Shown here one piece after another: positions 41,798 to 50,245 of a DNA stretch of 64,000 nt. This stretch comes from Massilia norwichensis (GTDB taxonomy: Bacteria > Pseudomonadota > Gammaproteobacteria > Burkholderiales > Burkholderiaceae_D). Each line of letters begins with the position of its first letter. Within the stretch, counting starts at the first letter, position 1. The position numbers and the translations under genes were made by a program. The notes beneath the pieces were generated by a model, which searched no databases, had not been told where the DNA came from, and saw only the letters and a list, made by a program, of their open reading frames with translations. The stretch spans positions 115,004-179,003 of the forward strand of contig NZ_JANUGX010000009.1 of the NCBI RefSeq assembly GCF_024753245.1, given 5' to 3'.

Positions 41798-44727
41798 TAC
41801 TGGATCTCCTTGGTGGGCGGCAGGGCCGACGGCGCCGGCGCGCGCCCGCTGCCGGCCGGCAGGCGGTGGCTGCGCAGCGACTGGTGCGCCAGCGCCACCA
41901 GGATCAGCATGGTCGCGCCGACCACCGCCAGGAACACGCCGAGGTCGAACAGGAAGGCGCTCGGCACGTGGATCTCGCCCAGCAGCGGCAGCGTCAGGTG
42001 GGCGGTATGGCTGGTCAGGAAGGGATAGCCGACCAGCCAGGCGCCCAGGCCGGTGCCGCAGGCGATGCCCAGGCCCGAGGCGATCCAGCGGTGCGGGCGC
42101 AGGCGCAGGCGGTTTTCGACCCAGTCGGTGCCGGCCACCATGTACTGCACGATCAGCGCGGTGGCGAAGATCAGGCCGGCGACGAAGCCGCCGCCGGGCA
42201 GGTTATGGCCGCGCATGAAGAAATAGGCGGCCACCAGGCCCATCACCGGCAGCAGCGCGCGCATATAGACCCCGGCGATCATCAGGTAGCCGCTGCCGGC
42301 CTGCTGCGCCGGCGTCTGGCCCACCGCCGGATCGGCGTCGCTGGCCTGCTGCAGCGGGATCGCCACGCTTTCGGGCGCCGGCCGGAAGCGCCGCAGCAGC
42401 GCATACACGGTCAGCGCGACCACGCCCAGCACGGTGATTTCGCCCATCGTGTCGAAGCCGCGGAAGTCGACCAGCAGCACATTCACCACGTTGGCGCCGC
42501 CGCCTTCCGGCAGCGCGCGCAGCACGTAGAAGTCGCTGATGCTGCGCCCCGCCGGGCGGGTCAGCACGACGTGGCTGAGGGCCGCCAACCCCAGCCCGCC
42601 GGCCAGCGCCAGCAGCAGGTCGCGCCCGCGCCGGAACTGGGTCGAGGCCGGTGCCGGCCCGGCCAGCGCGGCCGGCTGGCGGCGCAGCGGCAGCCAGCGC
42701 AGGCCGAGCAGGATCAGCACCGTGGTCACGGTTTCGACCATCAGCTGGGTCAGCGCCAGGTCCGGCGCCGACAGCCACAGGAAGCTGATGCTGGTGGCGA
42801 TGCCGGTGCCGCCGACCATCACCAGGGCCGCCATGCGGTGGTATTTGGCCTTCCAGGCCGCCGCCACCGCGCAGGCGGCGCCGATCAGCCACAGCGATGC
42901 GAAGCGCGGATCGAAGTCGGCCAGCTGCAGCCGCGGCCAGTCCGGCAGCGGCCGCGCCAGCAGCAGCGGCGCCGCCACCAGCACCACGACCAGGATCCGG
43001 AATTGCGGCTGCAGCCGGCGCGTGGCGGTCCAGCGGATCAGCCAGGCCGCCCCCAGGCTGAGCCACTGCATGACGTTCTCGTAGGCTTGCGCGCCCTTCA
43101 GGCGGTGCAGCAGCGGCACGTCGGTGCGCTGGCGCAGGTTGGCGCGGCGGCGCAGGAAGACGTAGAACAGGCAGCCGCCGAGCAGCGCCACGCCGCTCAT
43201 CAGCAGCGGCAGGTTGACACCGTGCCAGATTGCCAGGTCGTATTCCGGCATGCCCGGGCCCAGCACCGCGTGCGCGGCCACCGCCAGCACGTCGCCGATC
43301 GTGCGCTGCGGCAGCACACCGACCGCGATGCACAGCACCACCAGGCACTCGACCGGAAAGCGCATCCAGCGCGGCGGCTCGTGGACCGTGTGCGCGGGAC
43401 GCGGCAGCCGGTCCTGGGCCAGCGGACCGAAGAACACGCCGATGAAGCGCAGCGAATAGGCGACGCTGAAAATGCCCATCAAGGTGGCCGCCACCGCCAG
43501 CGACCAGTCCTCGGTGCCGCCCACCAGCGCCGCCTCGGCAAAGAACATCTCTTTCGACAGGAAACCGTTCAGCAGCGGGACCCCGGCCATGGCGGCGCTG
43601 GCGACGACCGCCAGCGCCGCCGTATAGGGCATGGCCTTGCCGAGCCCGCGCAGGATGCGCATGTCGCGCGTGCCGGTCTCGTGGTCGACGATGCCGACCG
43701 CCATGAACAGCGAAGCCTTGAAGATCGCGTGGTTCATGGTGTGGAACACCGCGGCGATCACCGACAGCGGCGTGCCGATGCCGAGCAGCACCGTGATCAG
43801 GCCGAGGTGGCTGATGGTCGAGTAGGCCAGCAAGCCCTTCATGTCGTGCTGGAAGATCGCATAGAAGCTGCCCAGCAGCAGCGTGCAGAGGCCGGCGCCG
43901 CCGATGAGCCAGGTCCAGGCTTCGGTGCCCGACAGCGCCGGCCACAGGCGCATCAGCAGGAACACGCCGGCCTTGACCATGGTGGCCGAATGCAGGTAGG
44001 CCGAGACCGGGGTCGGCGCGGCCATCGCATGCGGCAGCCAGAAGTGGAAGGGGAATTGCGCGCTCTTGGTCAGGGCGCCGAGCGCGATCAGCACCAGCGC
44101 CGCCGGATACAGCGCATGGGCCTGGATGCGGCTGGCCGCCGCCAGCACGGCCTCGAGCTCGTAGCTGCCGGCGATGTGGCCGAGGATCAGCATGCCGGCC
44201 AGCAGGCACAGTCCGCCCGCCGTGGTCACGGTAAAGGCCATGCGCGCGCCGCGCCGGGCGTCGTTGCGCTGCTGCCAATATCCTATCAAGAGGAAGGAGG
44301 TAAAGCTGGTCAGTTCCCAGAACACCACCAGCTGGATCAGGTTGCCGGACAGGACCACGCCCAGCATCGAGCCCATGAAGGCCAGCATGCAAGCGAAGAA
44401 GCGCGCCAGCGGGTCGTCGCGCGACATGTAGTAGCGCGCATAGACCAGCACCAGCAGGCCAATGCCCAGCACGATCACGCTGAACAGCCAGGCCAGCCCG
44501 TCCATCCGCCAGACCAGGTCGAGGCCGGCCTCGGGCAGCCAGGCCGCGCGCATCCTCAAGACCTCGCCGCCGGCGATGCGCCCGAACTGGGCGATGGTGA
44601 GCAGCAGTGCCGCCAGCGTCGCGATGGCGGCAGCGGCGGCCGGCCGCGTACGCGAGCCGCCCGGCATGCACAGGGCGACGAAGGCGCCGACGAAAGGAAG
44701 CAGGACCAGGGTGGGCAGCAGCGGCAT
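41797..44727 (-). CDS. mnhA: Mrp antiporter fused subunit A/B (PhaAB-type)
   Basis: This 976-residue fusion protein has an N-terminal NuoL-like MnhA part of about 780 residues and a C-terminal MnhB domain. In the A part, 'FWELTSFTSFLLIGYW' carries a conserved Glu and 'ALTKSAQFPFHFWLPHAMAAPTPVSAYLHSATMVKAG' holds key Lys/His residues. The B domain is marked by 'RGHNLPGGGFVAGLIFATALIVQYM' near residue 855. The A/B fusion is typical of group 2 systems such as Pha1 of Sinorhizobium. Mrp complexes exchange Na+ or K+ for protons and confer salt and alkali tolerance. It starts 3 bases after the USP gene. Confidence 0.95.
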   Translation of the reverse strand: MPLLPTLVLLPFVGAFVALCMPGGSRTRPAAAAAIATLAALLLTIAQFGRIAGGEVLRMRAAWLPEAGLDLVWRMDGLAWLFSVIVLGIGLLVLVYARYYMSRDDPLARFFACMLAFMGSMLGVVLSGNLIQLVVFWELTSFTSFLLIGYWQQRNDARRGARMAFTVTTAGGLCLLAGMLILGHIAGSYELEAVLAAASRIQAHALYPAALVLIALGALTKSAQFPFHFWLPHAMAAPTPVSAYLHSATMVKAGVFLLMRLWPALSGTEAWTWLIGGAGLCTLLLGSFYAIFQHDMKGLLAYSTISHLGLITVLLGIGTPLSVIAAVFHTMNHAIFKASLFMAVGIVDHETGTRDMRILRGLGKAMPYTAALAVVASAAMAGVPLLNGFLSKEMFFAEAALVGGTEDWSLAVAATLMGIFSVAYSLRFIGVFFGPLAQDRLPRPAHTVHEPPRWMRFPVECLVVLCIAVGVLPQRTIGDVLAVAAHAVLGPGMPEYDLAIWHGVNLPLLMSGVALLGGCLFYVFLRRRANLRQRTDVPLLHRLKGAQAYENVMQWLSLGAAWLIRWTATRRLQPQFRILVVVLVAAPLLLARPLPDWPRLQLADFDPRFASLWLIGAACAVAAAWKAKYHRMAALVMVGGTGIATSISFLWLSAPDLALTQLMVETVTTVLILLGLRWLPLRRQPAALAGPAPASTQFRRGRDLLLALAGGLGLAALSHVVLTRPAGRSISDFYVLRALPEGGGANVVNVLLVDFRGFDTMGEITVLGVVALTVYALLRRFRPAPESVAIPLQQASDADPAVGQTPAQQAGSGYLMIAGVYMRALLPVMGLVAAYFFMRGHNLPGGGFVAGLIFATALIVQYMVAGTDWVENRLRLRPHRWIASGLGIACGTGLGAWLVGYPFLTSHTAHLTLPLLGEIHVPSAFLFDLGVFLAVVGATMLILVALAHQSLRSHRLPAGSGRAPAPSALPPTKEIQ

Positions 44728-44730
44728 CGG

Positions 44731-45585
44731 TCAGGGCGCGGCTGGAACCAGCATGGTGTCGCAACTGAAGTCCTGCAGCAGGTGCTCGCGCCGGCTGCCG
44801 GCCAGCAGCCGCAGCAGCGCCGGTTCGGTGTGGAGCCCCAGCACCGCGAGGTCGACCGCATTGGTGCGGGCGAAGCCGGTCAGGAGCGGTTCGGGATCGC
44901 CCTCGGCGATCACGGTCTCGATATGCGCACGCACGGCCGGCGGCAGGCCGCAGTCGTCCAGGAAGCGCTCCATCGCGTCATGCTGCGCGGCGCCGCTCTC
45001 CAGCAGGTCGTTGGGGACATGGGCGTGGAAGGCGACGATGCGGCGGCCGGGAAAGATCGCCGCCGCCATGCGCAACGCCAGCCGCGAAGTCGGCGAGCCG
45101 TCGATGGCGACCAGGATATTGGCATAGCTGCCGCGCACGCGCCGCCGCACCACCAGCAGCGGCTGCGTCAGCCCGCGCGCCAGCCGCTCGACCGTGGAGC
45201 CGAGGATGTGGTGGCCCAGCGTTTCCTTGCGCGAGCTGCCGGTAACGACCAGATAATCCGGCAGCGCAGCCGCGGCGGCGAGGATGGTGTCGTCCACGCG
45301 GCCGGCGAGGAAGCGCTGGTTCACCTGCATGCCGCTGCTCTGGAATTCCTGTGCGATCTCGACCCTGGCGGCATGGGCTTCGCGCTCCAGTCCGCGGCTG
45401 CCGTCGAGCCAGTCGCCAACCGCGCCCGGCTCCTGCGGCGACTCGTACACGGTCAGCACCTCGAGCGCTGCGCCGAATTCCGCGGCCAGCTGCTTGGCGC
45501 GTTCGAGCGGCCGGTCGCAGCGGGGACTCAGGTCGGTTGCAAGCAACAAGCCCGGCAAGCCGGGGCGGCTGAAATCAAGATGCAT
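44731..45585 (-). CDS. Tandem universal stress protein heading the Mrp operon
   Basis: This 284-residue protein has two UspA domains (about 10-148 and 152-284). In the first, 'GLLLATDLSP' and 'VVTGSSRKETLGHHILGSTVERLARGLTQPLLVVR' include the ATP-binding 'G-x2-G-x9-G-S/T' loop. In the second, 'NILVAIDGSPTSRLALRMAAA' is clear, but the C-terminal loop ('GLHTEPALLRLLAGSRREHLLQDFSCDTMLVP') is less canonical. With only 3 bases before mnhA it is almost certainly co-transcribed with the Mrp genes. It may tune the antiporter to energy state (inference). Confidence 0.92.
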   Translation of the reverse strand: MHLDFSRPGLPGLLLATDLSPRCDRPLERAKQLAAEFGAALEVLTVYESPQEPGAVGDWLDGSRGLEREAHAARVEIAQEFQSSGMQVNQRFLAGRVDDTILAAAAALPDYLVVTGSSRKETLGHHILGSTVERLARGLTQPLLVVRRRVRGSYANILVAIDGSPTSRLALRMAAAIFPGRRIVAFHAHVPNDLLESGAAQHDAMERFLDDCGLPPAVRAHIETVIAEGDPEPLLTGFARTNAVDLAVLGLHTEPALLRLLAGSRREHLLQDFSCDTMLVPAAP

Positions 45586-45601
45586 GCCTGACTGGGACCC
45601 C

Positions 45602-46282
45602 TCAGCCGATATTGCTGCCGCGGATTCTGCTCAGGTCGGTGTCGTCGCCCTGGTTGCCGGCGCGCGGATCGGTGCTGCCGCCGGTGCCCGAGCCGAGATC
45701 GCCCGCACCCGCGCCGCCGCCGATTCCGGCTGCTACGCCGGCGCCGGTCGCCGTGCCAGCACCACCCGCATGGCCAGCGCCGAGTCCGCCCATTCCGGCG
45801 CCCATGCCGGACATCGAGCCGGCGCCGCCCGGCATGCCGCGCATCGCCACGTCAGGTCCCATGCTGGGGGCGCCGCCGCGCTGCGGGTCGGTGCCGTAGA
45901 AAGAATGGATCTGGTTCGCCCACTGGGCGTCGGCCATGTCGGGCCAGGCATCCTTGTCGAAGCCGGGGGCGTTCTGCAGGCGGTCCTTGTCGACGTCGAG
46001 CACGAAGCGGTGGTTGACGGTGTCCAGATGCAGGGCCTGCCAGGGCACGGCGAACAGCTTCTCGCCCATGCCGAGGAAGCCGCCGAAGGCCAGCACCGCA
46101 TAGGCGACTTGGCCGGTGCTCATGTCGAGCATGATCTCCTTGATGTCGCCCAGGTCTTCGTTGGCGCCGTTGACGACGCTGTCGCCGAGCAGGGTGTCGG
46201 CGCCCATCAGGGCAGGGCCGGGTCCGGCGCTGCCGGTGGTGTTCTTGTACATCCCGTATTTGTCGCGGTCTGCATAGCTCAT
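45602..46282 (-). CDS. PRC-barrel domain protein with Gly-rich tail
   Basis: This 226-residue protein has an N-terminal PRC-barrel (about residues 24-108: 'GADTLLGDSVVNGANEDLGDIKEIMLDMSTGQVAYAVLAFGGFLGMGEKLFAVPW' in outline) and a second small motif 'WPDMADAQWANQIHSFYG'. The last 85 residues are a Gly/Ala/Met low-complexity tail. Proteins of this shape are common in stress-related gene sets of Burkholderiales; the role is unclear. It lies 16 bases upstream of the USP-Mrp operon on the same strand and may belong to it. No signal peptide is seen. Confidence 0.85.
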   Translation of the reverse strand: MSYADRDKYGMYKNTTGSAGPGPALMGADTLLGDSVVNGANEDLGDIKEIMLDMSTGQVAYAVLAFGGFLGMGEKLFAVPWQALHLDTVNHRFVLDVDKDRLQNAPGFDKDAWPDMADAQWANQIHSFYGTDPQRGGAPSMGPDVAMRGMPGGAGSMSGMGAGMGGLGAGHAGGAGTATGAGVAAGIGGGAGAGDLGSGTGGSTDPRAGNQGDDTDLSRIRGSNIG

Positions 46283-46385
46283 GACAGTCTCCTGGTGTTG
46301 CGGGTTATCGGATCGATCCGATCAGGGTAAAAGGCAGGGCGCTTGCGTATTTGAGGATGATCAATTGTGCCAAGGTCGAAACAGC

Positions 46386-47417
46386 TCAGGGATTGCCGGT
46401 CCCGCCGGCCACCCCGTACACCTGTCCGGTGGTATAGCTGGCGTCGGCAGCGGCCAGTGCCACATAGGCTGGCGCCAGCTCGGCCGGCTGGGCCGGACGC
46501 TTCATCGGCGAATCGGCACCGAACTTTTCCAGGTTGCTCTGGGTCTGGCCGCCGGTGACCTGCAGCGGCGTCCACACCGGTCCCGGCGCCACCGCGTTCA
46601 CGCGGATGCCCTTGTCCGCCAGCTGCTTGGCCAGCGACTTGGTGAAGGCCACCTGGGCCGCCTTGGTCTGGGAATAGGCCAGCAGGTTGGCCGAGGGCGA
46701 GTAGGCCTGCACCGAAGCCGTGGTGATGATGCTGGCGCCCGGCGGCAGGTGCGGCACCGCCGCCTTGGTAATCCAGAACAGCGCGTACAGGTTGGTCTTG
46801 AAATGCCAGTCCAGCTCGGCCGTGGTGAGCTCGAGGATGGAGTCGATCGACTGCTGGCGCGCGGCGTTGTTGACCAAAATATCGAGCCCGCCCAGCTGGC
46901 GCACGGCCTGCTCCACCATCTTCTTGCAGAAGGCTTCGTCGCGGATGTCGCCGGGCAGCGCGACGGCATTGCGGCCGGCCTGGCGGATCAGGGCCACGAC
47001 TTCGCGCGCATCCGCTTCCTCGGCCGGCAGGTAGCCGATCGCCACGTCCGCACCCTCGCGCGCGAAGGCGATCGCCACCGCGCGGCCGATGCCGGAATCG
47101 CCGCCGGTGATGAGTGCGCGCCGTCCCGCCAGGCGGCCGCTGCCGCGGTAGGTGGTTTCGCCATGGTCGGGGCGCGGCGTCATCTTGCCGGCCAGGCCGG
47201 GCCAGTCCTGCTTCTGGCGCGGGAAGGGCGGGGCGGGATAGGGCGGCGGCGTCAGGGAACGGGGCGCGGCGGCTGCTTGCGGGCTGGCGCCCTGGGATTG
47301 GGCCAGGGCCGGCGCGGCGGCGATGCCGGCGGCCACGGTGCCGACGAAGCGGCGGCGCGAAGCATGCACTTCGGCGCCGTCGTCAGGCTTGCGGTCGGGG
47401 TGGTCGTTGGTATCCAT
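46386..47417 (-). CDS. SDR-family oxidoreductase with Tat signal
   Basis: This 343-residue protein starts with a twin-arginine signal ('ASRRRFVGTVAAGIAAAPALAQ', about residues 19-40), so it is probably exported folded. The mature part is a YdaD/YhdF-like SDR: 'ALITGGDSGIGRAVAIAFAREGADVAIGYLP' (about 103-133), 'ILVNNAARQQ', a Ser in 'SIITTASVQAY' and 'YSQTKAAQVAF' with Tyr and Lys of the active site. Such SDRs belong to general stress regulons in several bacteria. Its substrate is unknown. It is followed by the PRC-barrel gene on the same strand, 103 bases further. Confidence 0.9.
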   Translation of the reverse strand: MDTNDHPDRKPDDGAEVHASRRRFVGTVAAGIAAAPALAQSQGASPQAAAAPRSLTPPPYPAPPFPRQKQDWPGLAGKMTPRPDHGETTYRGSGRLAGRRALITGGDSGIGRAVAIAFAREGADVAIGYLPAEEADAREVVALIRQAGRNAVALPGDIRDEAFCKKMVEQAVRQLGGLDILVNNAARQQSIDSILELTTAELDWHFKTNLYALFWITKAAVPHLPPGASIITTASVQAYSPSANLLAYSQTKAAQVAFTKSLAKQLADKGIRVNAVAPGPVWTPLQVTGGQTQSNLEKFGADSPMKRPAQPAELAPAYVALAAADASYTTGQVYGVAGGTGNP

Positions 47418-47484
47418 ACCGCGAGTCTAGCCGCGAACCCAGCAGGGGCGCGCCAGCTAGCCCGCAGGCAACGAGACCGGCGGA

Positions 47485-48339
47485 TCAGTCGAGATCGGAT
47501 GCGTCGTGGCGCTCGGCCACCATCTCTTCCGGCTTGCCGCGCACGCGGTTGACCTTGCGCCCGCGCATCACTGCCGGGCGCGCCGCCACCTCGTCGGCCC
47601 AGCGCCGCACCTGCTGGTAATTGTGCACCGACAGGAATTCGGCGGCGTCGTACAGCTCGCCCAGCACCAGGGCGCCGTACCAGGGCCAGATCGCCATGTC
47701 GGCGATGGTGTACTCGTCGCCGGCGACGAAACGGCGCTCGGCCAGCAGGCGGTCCAGCACGTCGAGCTGGCGCTTGGTTTCCATCGCGTAGCGGTTGATC
47801 GGGTACTCCAGTTTTTCCGGCGCGTAGGCGTAGAAGTGGCCGAAGCCGCCGCCGACGAAAGGCGCGGAGCCCATCTGCCACATCAGCCAGTTGAAGGTCT
47901 CGGTCCTGGCCGGCAGGGCCGAGGGCAGGAAGGCGCCGAATTTTTCGGCCAGGTAGACCAGGATCGAACCCGATTCGAACACGCGCACCGGTTTTTCGCC
48001 GCTGCGGTCGACCAGGGCCGGGATCTTCGAGTTCGGGTTGATGTCGACGAAGCCGCTGCCGAACTGGGCGCCTTCGCCGATCTTGATCAGCCAGGCATCG
48101 TATTCGGCACCGGTGTGGCCGGCGGCCAGCAGCTCCTCGAGCATGATCGTGACCTTCTGCCCGTTCGGCGTGCCCAGCGAATACAGCTGCAGCGGATGCT
48201 TGCCGATCGGCAGTTCCAGCTCATGGGTCGCGCCGGCGACCGGGCGGTTGATGTTGGCGAAGGCGCCGCCCGACGGCGTGGCGGGCGACCAGACCCGTGG
48301 CGGAACGTAGGTCGAGAAGGGGTTCGTGCTGCCGGTCAT
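47485..48339 (-). CDS. yghU: YghU-type glutathione S-transferase (disulfide-bond reductase)
   Basis: This 284-residue Nu-class GST matches E. coli YghU (288). It has the N-terminal 'YVPPRVWSPATPSGGAFANINRPVAGAT' extension typical of YghU, the thioredoxin-like part 'LQLYSLGTPNGQKVTIMLEELL' with the TPNG motif, and 'INPNSKIPALVD' and 'ESGSILVYLAEKFG'. The helical part carries 'ADMAIWPWYGALVLG'. Nu-class enzymes bind two glutathiones and reduce small disulfides. ATG at 48339 follows AGGAGA; the longer frame upstream has no support. A second GST of the related YfcG type lies at 61.3 kb. Confidence 0.93.
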   Translation of the reverse strand: MTGSTNPFSTYVPPRVWSPATPSGGAFANINRPVAGATHELELPIGKHPLQLYSLGTPNGQKVTIMLEELLAAGHTGAEYDAWLIKIGEGAQFGSGFVDINPNSKIPALVDRSGEKPVRVFESGSILVYLAEKFGAFLPSALPARTETFNWLMWQMGSAPFVGGGFGHFYAYAPEKLEYPINRYAMETKRQLDVLDRLLAERRFVAGDEYTIADMAIWPWYGALVLGELYDAAEFLSVHNYQQVRRWADEVAARPAVMRGRKVNRVRGKPEEMVAERHDASDLD

Positions 48340-48561
48340 TGTTTTCTCCTTGTTTGCATGCGATCGAGGAGATGGATGATGCCGCAAAATTGGCCGGCTT
48401 GCCGGAGAGCGCTGCGATGTGCGCCCGGTGGCCGGCGCCACTCTCGCCGGCGTAGAGCGCGCATTCGCCGAACATGTTCTTGGATGTCAGGCGACTGCCA
48501 AGTGTGGCTGTTGCCAGGATGTGTTCGATGAAACTTGGTTCCTTGCTATATGGAAGAGCTT

Positions 48562-48663
48562 ATAGATGCGATTTTATGTGGTTTAAAGTAGCATCTATGG
48601 GTCAACGAATATTTTAGAATGTTCATAGAAGATACTTTATAAACTATAATGAATCATCTATGA
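48562..48663 (+). promoter_or_regulatory. hipBA promoter with four-half-site operator array
   Basis: Within the 336-base gene-free stretch before hipB (48340-48675), two long-range inverted repeats are seen. The first is ATAGATGC (48562-48569) with GCATCTAT (48591-48598), perfect. The second is TCATAGAAGAT (48623-48633) with ATCATCTATGA (48653-48663), 10 of 11. Half-site centres are about 29, 33 and 30 bases apart. Between the last pair sits a promoter, TTCATA (48622-48627), 17 bases, TATAAT (48645-48650). Autorepression by HipB is the likely meaning. The part 48340-48561 holds nothing I recognise. Confidence 0.7.
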
Positions 48664-48675
48664 GCCTATACTGAC

Positions 48676-49011
48676 ATGCCAAAAAAGCTTTCCCGTACCG
48701 AAACCTGGCCAACTCTGGTGCAGGAGCGACTGAACATCTGGGGACAGAGCATCCGCACGCAGCGTCTGCGCCAGCGTATCACGATTGACGATCTGTCCAC
48801 CCGTCTGGGCATTTCTCGCACCACGTTGCTGCGGCTTGAAAAAGGCGATCCAGGTGCAGGCGCTGGCGCCTATGTGACCGCATTCCTGGTGCTTGGTATC
48901 GTCGATCAGGCCATTCCTGTCTTGCCCGTCGGGCTGTGGCAGGGTGAGAAAGGCCGGCGCGTCAGATTGCGCCAGGAGGAACGGGGAGGGGACGATGGCG
49001 ATTATTTCTAG
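48676..49011 (+). CDS. hipB: HipB-like XRE antitoxin/repressor
   Basis: This 111-residue protein has an XRE helix-turn-helix at about residues 24-70 ('GQSIRTQRLRQRITIDDLSTRLGISRTTLLRLEKGDPGAG'). It is somewhat longer than E. coli HipB (88), with a charged C-terminal tail. It immediately precedes hipA and overlaps it by 17 bases. HipB antitoxins bind HipA and repress their own promoter; the palindromic array upstream fits this. The local GC content is lower than in the metabolic genes, which suggests acquisition. Confidence 0.88.
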   Translation: MPKKLSRTETWPTLVQERLNIWGQSIRTQRLRQRITIDDLSTRLGISRTTLLRLEKGDPGAGAGAYVTAFLVLGIVDQAIPVLPVGLWQGEKGRRVRLRQEERGGDDGDYF

Positions 49012-50245
49012 GCCTTTGTTTGTCTATCTTCAGCGGCCGGACAGCGGAGACTGGGTCACGGTGGGCCGCTACAAAATGGACACGGCTGGCGAAGGCCATT
49101 TCATGTATGCGCCTTCCTACGTCGACGCAGGCTTGACCTGGGCTATCGACCCGGTCAACTTGCCGTTCTTGCCTGGCGCCGATGTCATTGCACCGCGCTA
49201 CCAGGGACTGCATGATGTGCTGCGGGATGCTTGTCCAGACGCATGGGGTCAGGCTTTGCTGCGCCGGGAACACAACCTGCCGGCAGATGCGCCGCCACTG
49301 CAATATCTGCTCAAATCCAGCAACCTCGACCGTTGGGGCGCGCTTGCTGTCGGAGCTGGTGCCAAGCCGCCGGAAGCGCAGGTGAATGCGCCCGGTCTGC
49401 CCCAATTGAATGAGGTCGTCGAAGAATTAACGGCGCTTGCTGAACGCCGCCCGCCGGTGCGTCCGAAAATCCGTGCCCGGCTGGTACAGACTGCCAGTGT
49501 GGGAGGTGCCCGGCCAAAGGCCACCGTGCGGGACGACAAGGGACAATTTTGGCTGGTCAAGCCTGAGATTGGCACAGATGCTGCCAATATTCCTTTACTC
49601 GAGCACGTCTGTCAGCATTGGGGCGCCGCAAGCGGCCTGAATTTTGCCGCGACAGTGTTTCACCCCGCGGCAGGAGGACGGAATGCAGTGCGTATCCTGC
49701 GCTTCGACCGTAGCGATCGTCGGCGTTATATGTGCGTCAGTGCCGCCTCCTTGCTGCAAGCCGAATATCCGGGCCTGCTGCAGACGGACCGCTGGAGCTA
49801 TCCGCGCCTGGCCGAGGAACTTCGTTTGACAGGCGCGCCGGTGGAAGACCGCATCGAACTATTTGGACGTATGGTCTTCAATGCAGTATGTGGCAACGAT
49901 GACGACCACGTGCGCAATCATGCAATCGTCTATCGCAGCGAAGAGCGGCGCTGGCGGCTGGCACCGGCCTTCGATGTGGTGCCGAATCCGGTCGAAACAC
50001 CAGGGCGTCTTCACATGCAGCTGGCAACGGGACGGTTCGACATTTCCAGAGATACCGTGCTGGCCGACGCGCATCGCTTCGGATTCGATCACCGTGCAGA
50101 GGCCACCCGCTATCTCGACACCTTGTTGGAGCGCATCGCCGCCGCCTTCGATGGGGCGGCGGCTCCGCTCGACCATGAGTGGAAGCAGATGTTGTACGAA
50201 CGCCTGATCCACAACCTCGCTGTTTTGCGAACGCAGTCGGATTAA
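48995..50245 (+). CDS. hipA: HipA-family serine/threonine kinase toxin
   Basis: This 416-residue protein has a HipA N-terminal region ('LQYLLKSSNLDRWGALAVG') and kinase core. The Gly-rich/ejection loop is 'TASVGGARPKA' (156-166); Ser158 is at the place of the autophosphorylated Ser150 of E. coli HipA. The catalytic loop 'NDDDHVRNH' (291-299) has Asp293, His295 and Asn298 in the D-x-H-x-x-N pattern, and the metal Asp is in 'AFDVVPN' (Asp317). All key residues are present, so the toxin is probably active. ATG at 48995 follows GGGGAGGGG; it overlaps hipB. E. coli HipA phosphorylates GltX; the target here is unknown. Confidence 0.9.
   Translation: MAIISRPLFVYLQRPDSGDWVTVGRYKMDTAGEGHFMYAPSYVDAGLTWAIDPVNLPFLPGADVIAPRYQGLHDVLRDACPDAWGQALLRREHNLPADAPPLQYLLKSSNLDRWGALAVGAGAKPPEAQVNAPGLPQLNEVVEELTALAERRPPVRPKIRARLVQTASVGGARPKATVRDDKGQFWLVKPEIGTDAANIPLLEHVCQHWGAASGLNFAATVFHPAAGGRNAVRILRFDRSDRRRYMCVSAASLLQAEYPGLLQTDRWSYPRLAEELRLTGAPVEDRIELFGRMVFNAVCGNDDDHVRNHAIVYRSEERRWRLAPAFDVVPNPVETPGRLHMQLATGRFDISRDTVLADAHRFGFDHRAEATRYLDTLLERIAAAFDGAAAPLDHEWKQMLYERLIHNLAVLRTQSD

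Noticed and set aside
41866..45591. 1241-codon open frame on the plus strand
   Set aside because: Antisense to mnhA and the USP gene; the His/Gln/Arg-rich product has no recognisable domain.
45602..45860. GC-rich repeated segment as a possible non-coding repeat
   Set aside because: It encodes the Gly/Ala/Met tail of the PRC-barrel protein in frame.
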